Position numbers and translations under genes: made by a program. Positions 6,894-11,144 of a DNA stretch of 11,144 nucleotides are shown here, in pieces. Location of the stretch: positions 1 through 11,144 of the forward strand of contig DVEE01000142.1 of NCBI GenBank assembly GCA_015295885.1, read 5' to 3'. Origin of the DNA: Leptolyngbyaceae cyanobacterium M65_K2018_010 (GTDB taxonomy: Bacteria; Cyanobacteriota; Cyanobacteriia; Phormidesmidales; Phormidesmidaceae). The notes under the pieces are model-generated. The model did no database searches. It was not told where the DNA came from and saw only the letters and a program-made list of their open reading frames with translations. Position 1 is the stretch's first letter, and every line of letters begins with the position of its first letter.

Positions 6894-7082
6894 TTACTTA
6901 ATTTCCTTGTGGACGGTGTGCTTATTGCAGTGGGGGCAGAACTTCTTCAGTTCAATCCGGTTCGTCGTGTTGCGACGATTTTTCTGGGTGGTGTAGCGCG
7001 ATACACCATTCGAGCGCTTGGCCGGGTTAGTACGGCACTCGGTACACTCAAGGGTAATCACGAGGCGGACGCCTTTAGCCAT
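6894..7082 (-). CDS. rpmG: Large ribosomal subunit protein bL33
   Basis: A 62-residue protein. It keeps four cysteines in two pairs, CTEC and CPHC, so it is the zinc-binding (C+) form rather than the zinc-free form. The RYTTQKNRRNT stretch is typical of L33. AGGTG lies seven bases before the ATG. It is the first gene of the rpmG-rpsR-exoribonuclease operon, 50 bp downstream of a good promoter. Confidence 0.98.
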   Translation of the reverse strand: MAKGVRLVITLECTECRTNPAKRSNGVSRYTTQKNRRNTTNRIELKKFCPHCNKHTVHKEIK

Positions 7083-7131
7083 GACAAATCACCTGATCTA
7101 GGGCGAGCAAAAAATAAAAACACAGTCTTTC

Positions 7132-7161
7132 ATTATCCCACGGCCAATCAATAAATGGCAA
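7132..7161 (-). promoter_or_regulatory. Sigma70-type promoter of the rpmG-rpsR operon
   Basis: Minus strand: -35 TTGCCA (7161-7156), an 18-bp spacer, then -10 GATAAT (7137-7132). Each box matches the consensus at five of six positions. Predicted transcription would begin near 7125, giving a leader of about 40 bases containing T-rich sequence and the ribosome-binding site of rpmG. Confidence 0.6.
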
Positions 7162-7234
7162 TGGTGATTCCTGAGGGAACAGCCCCGCTCACGGTGGCGC
7201 TTGCCCCAGGGACACATCCAGGCCCCAGGGTGAA

Positions 7235-7693
7235 TTAGCCGCCCAGTCTGGTCTTCACCAAGGCCTGCACCTTGGCTCCATCAGCCCGGCCTTTGAGCTG
7301 CTGCATAGCTGGCCCCATCACCTTGCCCATGTCCTTAGCGGATGTGGCACCGGTCTGGGTAATTAAATCGTCGATGAAGGCGGCTATTTCAGCTTCGGTC
7401 AGCTGTTGCGGCAAGTACTCCTCAATGATGGCGAGTTCTTCCGCTTCCTTCGCCGCCAGGTCTTCTCGGCCTGCTTTGTGGTACTGCTCAATGGCATCCT
7501 TGCGTTGTTTCGCCAACTGGCTGAGTACCTCCAGTTCCTGGGCTTCGGTTAATTCTTCCTGGCCAGAGGGGCGCACCAGGGTTTCCTTTTCCAGAATCAC
7601 CTTCTTGATGCTGCGCACCGTTTCCAGCCGTAGCTTGTCCTGGGCCTTCATGGCGGCTTTGATGTCTTCACTAATGCGGGTTTTCAGGCTCAT
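7235..7693 (-). CDS. yqeY: GatB/YqeY domain protein
   Basis: A 152-residue protein matching the stand-alone YqeY family: MSLKTRISEDIKAAMKAQ at the start, LRLETVRSIKKVILEKE, EYLPQQLTEAEI, and the C-terminal GKVMGPAMQQLKGRADGA stretch. The same fold is the tail domain of GatB in tRNA-dependent amidotransferase, where it contacts tRNA; the role of free YqeY is not established. The frame is open upstream to 7822, but the extra 43 residues are low-complexity and unlike the family, and their first codons overlap the terminator of the Hli gene. The ATG at 7693 is therefore chosen. It lies between the Hli gene and the rpmG operon, all on the minus strand. Confidence 0.92.
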   Translation of the reverse strand: MSLKTRISEDIKAAMKAQDKLRLETVRSIKKVILEKETLVRPSGQEELTEAQELEVLSQLAKQRKDAIEQYHKAGREDLAAKEAEELAIIEEYLPQQLTEAEIAAFIDDLITQTGATSAKDMGKVMGPAMQQLKGRADGAKVQALVKTRLGG

Positions 7694-7821
7694 GGCGGCA
7701 ACCAAAGGGGAGTATCGATGGGGGGATGGCGATTTTTCTAATTTAAACCCTAGCGGTTCGAGTCGTTGATCGCTGCCCCTGGCCCCAGGCGAGCGGGCTG
7801 AACACTCACCCCAACGGGCCA

Positions 7822-7849
7822 TTAAAAAGCCCGGAGGAGGGTCCGGGCT
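7822..7849 (-). terminator. Intrinsic terminator of the Hli gene
   Basis: On the minus strand an 8-bp perfect GC-rich stem, AGCCCGGA (7849-7842) with TCCGGGCT (7835-7828), encloses a 6-base loop and is followed directly by a T-run (7828-7824). It lies 37 bp past the Hli stop codon and isolates that gene from yqeY. Confidence 0.9.
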
Positions 7850-7885
7850 GGGCTAAATTCTGTGGGGTGAAACCGGAAGTAAGAC

Positions 7886-8098
7886 CTACAGGTTGGTCAG
7901 CCAGGTGATAATGCCGTGTCCGGTCAGGGCCTCAAATACAACGGCGGAGACAAACCCAATCATCGCCAGACGACCATTTAACTTCTCCGCATAGGCATTG
8001 AAACCAAAGCGCTCGGTGTCGTCCACATACACCTTGGGTTCAATGGCGTAATTGTTCAACCGATTGCCGTCCTCGACGGTATAGCCATTAGAGGTCAT
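7886..8098 (-). CDS. hli: High light-inducible protein (Hli/Scp), single-helix chlorophyll binder
   Basis: A 70-residue protein with one membrane helix (about 44-60). The chlorophyll-binding signature AEKLNGRLAMIGF (37-49) is complete, with E38, N41 and R43 as the usual pigment ligands or ion pair. The 36-residue N-terminal extension before the helix is cytoplasmic/stromal in the family. Hli proteins sit in the thylakoid membrane, bind chlorophyll and carotenoid, and protect photosystem II assembly and chlorophyll biosynthesis under stress. AAGG lies eight bases before the ATG. It is a monocistronic gene: it has its own terminator at 7822-7849 and a divergent neighbour upstream. Induction by light or stress is expected from the family; possible HLR1-like half-sites lie upstream. 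Confidence 0.95.
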   Translation of the reverse strand: MTSNGYTVEDGNRLNNYAIEPKVYVDDTERFGFNAYAEKLNGRLAMIGFVSAVVFEALTGHGIITWLTNL

Positions 8099-8122
8099 AG
8101 AGATTACCTTTGAACTTCAGTT

Positions 8123-8164
8123 AATGTAACATAAATTTAAGTAATATTGCGAACTTGTTACAAA
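8123..8164. promoter_or_regulatory. Possible HLR1-like half-sites upstream of the Hli gene
   Basis: GTTACATT on the minus strand (8130-8123) and GTTACAAA on the plus strand (8157-8164) each fit one half of the RpaB-binding HLR1 element. The classic site is a direct repeat with a 2-bp gap; here the halves are inverted and about 26 bp apart, so the call is weak. Confidence 0.25.
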
Positions 8165-8213
8165 ATCCCCCTGCTTTCTCAGGCAGCGGCTGAGGTCAGG
8201 GGGCGGTGGGCGC

Positions 8214-8248
8214 AAAAAAATGCCCTGCCGCTCAGTTTTGGCGTCAGG
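8214..8248 (-). terminator. Terminator-like hairpin with T7 run, no known upstream gene
   Basis: On the minus strand CCTGACGC (8248-8241) pairs with GCGGCAGG (8231-8224) at seven of eight positions around a 9-base loop; three bases later follow seven Ts (8220-8214). No minus-strand gene lies upstream, so it would end an unannotated transcript or simply be chance. An alternative plus-strand hairpin uses 8190-8194 with 8231-8235 and 8204-8211 with 8222-8230. Confidence 0.5.
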
Positions 8249-8360
8249 ACACACAGTTTGCATTATTTTGGTAGCCTAACACAGGTCTTCGCCGATGCTC
8301 AAAATCCTTAATCTTTAGGGCCAGGTCTGAGGGAAGGGGAGGCCTAATTCGGTAAGATTG

Positions 8361-8402
8361 TTGAGGCTTTTGGCGTGCTTATCCCTTTAACGACGGCCTC
8401 AA
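8361..8402. repeat. Inverted repeat in the leader of the PsiE-like gene
   Basis: TTGAGGC (8361-8367) and GCCTCAA (8396-8402) are perfect inverse copies, 28 bases apart. The right arm ends 3 bases before the ATG, where a ribosome-binding site would normally lie and none is visible. A hairpin could limit translation. Confidence 0.45.
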
Positions 8403-8405
8403 CAG

Positions 8406-8855
8406 ATGGTTCACTGGGTCAGGCAGTTGGGCAGACAGTTGAAAAACGATACCTTCCTTAGGCGACTGCACCAGTTTGAAGGGACTGTTTCCAAGGTGCT
8501 ATCCCTGGGCATGATTGTGGTCATCCTGGCGATGGTGGTTGACCTGGCCATTGTGCTCTTCAATTCCATCTCATCCACCTCTCCGGGGCAGTTTCTAGGG
8601 CAGCCAGTGGTCGATATTTTTGGCCTCTTTTTGAGTGTGCTGATTGCCCTGGAAATCCTGGAGAACATCACCGCCTACATCCGCAGTCATGTGGTTCAAG
8701 TCGAGTTGGTCATTGCCACGGCCCTAACCGCTGTAGGTCGGAAAATTATCATTCTGGATTTGAACAAGATCTCGGGCACCACCTTGATCGGCCTTGCGAT
8801 CGCCATTTTTTCCCTGGCCCTTAGCTATTGGATCGTGCGTCTCAGCCACCGCTAA
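8406..8855 (+). CDS. PsiE-family (phosphate-starvation-inducible) membrane protein
   Basis: A 149-residue protein with four predicted membrane helices (about 31-52, 66-86, 97-117, 124-144). The conserved PsiE core is clear: FGLFLSVLIALEILENI (72-88), then HVVQVELVIATALTAVGRKIIILDL (segment 95-119, key residues E100, R112, K113, D118). PsiE proteins are inner-membrane proteins of unknown biochemical role; the name comes from the E. coli gene's response to phosphate starvation, and cyanobacterial members need not share that control. The basic N-terminus is probably cytoplasmic. It has no clear Shine-Dalgarno. It is divergent from the Hli gene and followed by a long gene-free region, so probably monocistronic. 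Confidence 0.88.
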   Translation: MVHWVRQLGRQLKNDTFLRRLHQFEGTVSKVLSLGMIVVILAMVVDLAIVLFNSISSTSPGQFLGQPVVDIFGLFLSVLIALEILENITAYIRSHVVQVELVIATALTAVGRKIIILDLNKISGTTLIGLAIAIFSLALSYWIVRLSHR

Positions 8856-9299
8856 AGCATCGGTACAGTCTGGCTAGAACCCCGGTTTCTCGATCAGGAT
8901 AGATGCCCTGTGGTTAGGGATCAGGGGGAAAGTAAGATCCCGGTGGTGATCGGTCATGAGTGGGTGAGGTGGTGGACCGGTGGGACAGCTGCAAGACGGC
9001 TTGACCTGAAATCAGCCCTAGGTAGCCCCATGCCCAAGGGGCATCATCCCCTAGGCCGCAGGCTGCGGGGCGCGGGGGAAATCGAATGTAGATAGCTCTG
9101 AGGAATCGAGACCTGAGCCGCGTCAGGCATCCCAGCGGCTGACCCAGCCCAACCCTTGCAGAGGCCAGCAAGGATTAGCGGTATACTTTTGCCAGTTTGG
9201 ATGCTCAGACGGTTCTAAATCAAAAGATTACACTAGTACAGGTAACCAGGTAGGTTCTCATTCATCCGCCGGAAACCACAGTCCAAGCGGCACAACACC
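8856..9299. other. 444-bp gene-free region rich in hairpins
   Basis: No convincing protein is found on either strand. The middle is GC-rich and contains five local hairpins in a row: 8999-9018 (6 bp with a bulge), 9017-9055 (outer 6 bp CCTAGG pair around ATGCCC/GGGCAT), 9056-9068 (5 bp), 9116-9140 (6 bp) and 9154-9173 (6 bp). No T-run follows the last one. The right end (about 9180-9299) is less GC-rich and likely holds the promoter and leader of the PIN/TRAM gene. I do not recognise tRNA, tmRNA, RNase P RNA, SRP RNA or Yfr1 here. Confidence 0.55.
9182..9187 (+). promoter_or_regulatory. Possible -10 element for the PIN/TRAM gene
   Basis: TATACT lies 112 bases before the start codon. The nearest -35-like box, TTGCAG (9156-9161), is 20 bp away, longer than optimal, and overlaps a hairpin stem. 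Confidence 0.3.
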
Positions 9300-10382
9300 A
9301 TGCTAGATACACTTATTGTTCTTTCATTCATCCTAGCTGGGGCAGGGATTGGGTTTTACAGCATTGATCTACTGCCCGATCGGATTTTAGCCCAGGTCAC
9401 CAACCTGGAAGGTTTAGGCACTGTCACCGCTGTGTTTGGAGGGCTGATTGGCACGGGCGTAGGATTGGTAATCCAGACCAGCTATCGTCGCCTGGAACGG
9501 CAGATTAAGGAATTGCCGCCCGATCGCTTGCTGACCCGAGCCATTGGGTTAGTCCTGGGCCTGCTGATCGCTAATTTAATGCTGGCACCGCTATTTTTGC
9601 TGCCCATTCCGGCGGAGTTTGGCTTCATCAAGCCGATGACCGCAGTTTTGGGTAGTGTGCTGTTTGCGGTATCAGGCATGAACTTGGCCGATACCCACGG
9701 GCGGTCACTGCTGCAATTAATTAGTCCCAGTACCCTGGAATCTACCTTGGTCGCGGAAGGTACCCTGAAACCCTCTAAAACCAAGATTCTCGATACCAGT
9801 TGCATTATTGATGGCCGCATTGAAGGGCTGTTGGAAACTGGCTTTTTGGAGGGCCAACTACTGGTGCCTCAATTTGTGCTGCAAGAGCTACAGCAGGTGG
9901 CCGATGCCGCCAATGATCAAAAGCGGGATCGGGGTCGTCGGGGCTTAGACGTTCTGAACCGCATCCGCGAAGCCTACCCCAACCGGGTGCTGATTCACTC
10001 CGAAGACTACGACGATATCGCCACGGTGGATGCCAAACTGGTGAAACTGGCCCAGGAACTCAACGCCACCCTGCTCACCAATGACTACAACTTGAATAAG
10101 GTGGCCAGCTTTCAGGAGGTGCAGGTGCTCAACATCAACGACCTGGCCCAGGCGATTCGTCCCTCCTACCTACCCGGCGATGATATTGACCTGAAAATTC
10201 TTAAGGAAGGCAAGGAACCCTCCCAGGGAGTGGGCTACCTCAACGATGGCACGATGGTGGTGGTGGAAGAAGGCCGCGATTACATTGGCGAGGAGTTGGA
10301 GGTCGTGGTCACAGGGTCGCTCCAGACCTCCGCTGGGCGGATGATTTTTGCCCGTCCCAAAACCTCGATGGTGACCTCCTAG
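9300..10382 (+). CDS. Membrane-anchored PIN/TRAM domain protein (YacL-like)
   Basis: A 360-residue protein. The N-terminal 140 residues contain four hydrophobic helices (about 2-21, 40-60, 80-102, 111-130). A PIN nuclease-like domain follows (about 161-285), with the metal-binding acids in ILDTSCIIDGR (D165, D171), Glu196 in VLQELQQV, D244 in TVDAKLVKLA, and TND (260-262). The C-terminus (about 293-352) is a TRAM domain, a beta-barrel expected to bind RNA. This order, membrane helices-PIN-TRAM, is that of Bacillus YacL and of widespread cyanobacterial proteins. The acids for catalysis look intact, so a membrane-bound endoribonuclease is plausible, but a substrate is not established. The ATG at 9300 begins directly with the first hydrophobic helix. 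It converges on the antiporter gene with a gap of only 10 bp. Confidence 0.93.
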   Translation: MLDTLIVLSFILAGAGIGFYSIDLLPDRILAQVTNLEGLGTVTAVFGGLIGTGVGLVIQTSYRRLERQIKELPPDRLLTRAIGLVLGLLIANLMLAPLFLLPIPAEFGFIKPMTAVLGSVLFAVSGMNLADTHGRSLLQLISPSTLESTLVAEGTLKPSKTKILDTSCIIDGRIEGLLETGFLEGQLLVPQFVLQELQQVADAANDQKRDRGRRGLDVLNRIREAYPNRVLIHSEDYDDIATVDAKLVKLAQELNATLLTNDYNLNKVASFQEVQVLNINDLAQAIRPSYLPGDDIDLKILKEGKEPSQGVGYLNDGTMVVVEEGRDYIGEELEVVVTGSLQTSAGRMIFARPKTSMVTS

Positions 10383-10392
10383 GTGAGGGGCT

Positions 10393-11144
10393 TCAAGGGT
10401 CAGTATCCAGAGGACTGGGCCTAGGGGCTAGGCTGGCACGGATTTCCTCGAAGGCCCCTGGCAGACTTAAGGGGGGCATAGTTTTGAGCCATCCTGCCTG
10501 AACCCAGTCGGTATAGGTGGCCGCCTCTAGGGCCAACAACTGATCTTGGTGCTGTTGCAAGATCCAGGCTTCGATTTCAGGGTGTTTTCCCTTTAGGCTG
10601 GCTAATTCCTGGTCAAGCTGGTGGAGTTGCTGTTTTACCCATCCCAGTTCCTGCTGGTAGGGTTCTGAACCAATGGTGGCAGCAATCTCCCCGTTGTTCA
10701 GGTACTGCAGCACCCGTTTAAGGGCCTGCTGCTGGGCCAGCCGTTCCAGGTATTGCTGATGATGCTGGGAGTTGTCTAACCCATTGAGGCGATCCAGCAG
10801 GGGCTTGGTGGTTAACCCCTGGATCAGCAAGGTAAACAGCACGACGCCAAAGGAGTTTGAGATAATTTGCTGGCGATCGCTCACCAAATCCGGAATACTC
10901 AGGGCCAGGGCGATCGCCACCGACCCCCTGAGGCCCACCCACCCCAGCACCGTTTGTTCCGCCCAGGGAATTGGGCAGCCGGTGATCCAGCCGCTCAGGG
11001 CACTAAAGCCGAAAATCGCCACCGCCCGTGACAGGACCGCCGCGACAATAGCCACCAAACTGGTGCCGATATGCTCCATAAAATAGGGAAACAGCACCTG
11101 GTCCCCCAGCAACAAAAACACCACGGAATTCACCAGGAAAATGA
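10393..11144 (-). CDS. CPA1-type Na+(K+)/H+ antiporter, N-terminus cut by window edge
   Basis: The 249 visible residues are the C-terminal part of a larger protein; the frame is open through the right edge, and the apparent GTG start at 11133 is only an internal valine of FLVNSVVFLLLG, a typical antiporter helix. Other family marks are GWVGLRGSVAIALALSIP (the GLRG-containing helix of NhaP-type exchangers) and the last membrane helix near FGVVLFTLLIQGLTTKPLL. After it comes a cytoplasmic tail of about 135 residues, rich in Gln, Leu and charged residues and likely coiled-coil (ERLAQQQALKRVLQYL, ELGWVKQQLHQLDQEL), probably regulatory. It would exchange sodium or potassium for protons across the plasma or thylakoid membrane, supporting pH and salt balance. 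The stop codon faces the PIN/TRAM stop across 10 bp. Confidence 0.9.
   Translation of the reverse strand, partial: IFLVNSVVFLLLGDQVLFPYFMEHIGTSLVAIVAAVLSRAVAIFGFSALSGWITGCPIPWAEQTVLGWVGLRGSVAIALALSIPDLVSDRQQIISNSFGVVLFTLLIQGLTTKPLLDRLNGLDNSQHHQQYLERLAQQQALKRVLQYLNNGEIAATIGSEPYQQELGWVKQQLHQLDQELASLKGKHPEIEAWILQQHQDQLLALEAATYTDWVQAGWLKTMPPLSLPGAFEEIRASLAPRPSPLDTDP

Larger units (their letters stand above)
8099..8405. other. Divergent intergenic region between the Hli and PsiE-like genes
   Basis: This 307-bp stretch has an AT-rich part next to the Hli gene (8099-8165, likely its promoter), a GC-rich structured core (8186-8248), and a leader ahead of the PsiE-like gene with a 7-bp inverted repeat (8361-8367 and 8396-8402). 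No coding frame is convincing. Confidence 0.6.
1942..10917. repeat. Nine HIP1 octamers (GCGATCGC) scattered through the window
   Basis: Copies lie at 1942-1949, 2168-2175, 3570-3577, 6103-6110, 6250-6257, 6646-6653, 8796-8803, 10873-10880 and 10910-10917. About one copy per 1.2 kb is far above chance and is a signature of many cyanobacterial genomes. Most are inside genes; one overlaps the stop codon of the VWD gene and one lies in the rpsR-exoribonuclease gap. Confidence 0.95.

Noticed and set aside
7165..7234. Repeated CCCTGGGG after yqeY as a terminator
   Set aside because: It is a direct repeat with poor hairpin potential and no T-run on the minus strand.
8910..9095. 61-codon plus-strand frame in the gene-free region
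   Set aside because: No ribosome-binding site, no recognisable motif, and it overlaps the hairpins; composition looks non-coding.
8914..9171. 85-codon minus-strand frame in the gene-free region
   Set aside because: Arg/Pro/Leu-rich sequence typical of chance frames in GC-rich DNA; no support from motifs or context.
11131..11133. GTG as start of the antiporter gene
   Set aside because: The frame stays open to the window edge and the codon lies inside a conserved antiporter helix, so it is an internal Val.
1..11144. CRISPR array, insertion sequence, tRNA or rRNA gene
   Set aside because: No regularly spaced repeats, transposase frame, terminal inverted repeats, or tRNA/rRNA signature was seen.

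Overview
The window looks like part of a cyanobacterial chromosome. It carries a high-light-inducible (Hli) chlorophyll-binding protein, the rpmG-rpsR ribosomal pair followed by an RNB-family exoribonuclease of the cyanobacterial Zam kind, a PsiE-like membrane protein, a membrane-anchored PIN/TRAM protein, and nine copies of the cyanobacterial HIP1 octamer GCGATCGC. Most of the window is GC-rich. I cannot name the genus from this sequence alone.

Layout, left to right. From 1 to 1455 there is a minus-strand two-gene unit that does not look like housekeeping: a small TIR-like / deoxyribosyltransferase-like protein (799-1455), then, 40 bp downstream, a TPR protein that runs off the left edge (1-758). 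The C-terminus of the first and the N-terminus of the second carry the same short motif. The pair resembles modular effector plus repeat-sensor immune systems and is the best candidate for something undescribed. From 1560 to 4412 are two exported minus-strand proteins: a YkuD L,D-transpeptidase, and a large protein joining an HExxH metallopeptidase-like domain to a von Willebrand factor type D domain.

From 4594 to 7161 lies the minus-strand information-processing operon rpmG-rpsR-RNB exoribonuclease, with a good sigma70-type promoter at 7132-7161. Upstream of it on the same strand are yqeY (7235-7693) and the Hli gene (7886-8098), which has a textbook intrinsic terminator at 7824-7849.

The right part switches to the plus strand. 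A PsiE-family membrane protein (8406-8855) is divergent from the Hli gene across 307 bp of structured intergenic DNA. A 444-bp gene-free, hairpin-rich stretch follows, then a PIN/TRAM protein (9300-10382). The last gene is a minus-strand CPA1-type cation/proton antiporter, cut by the right edge and convergent with the PIN/TRAM gene (10-bp gap).

Functionally the window mixes a candidate NAD-targeting defence module, cell-envelope and secreted proteins, translation and RNA decay, and light- or ion-stress membrane proteins. Apart from the rpmG-rpsR-exoribonuclease cluster and the TIR-like/TPR pair, adjacent genes need not act together.
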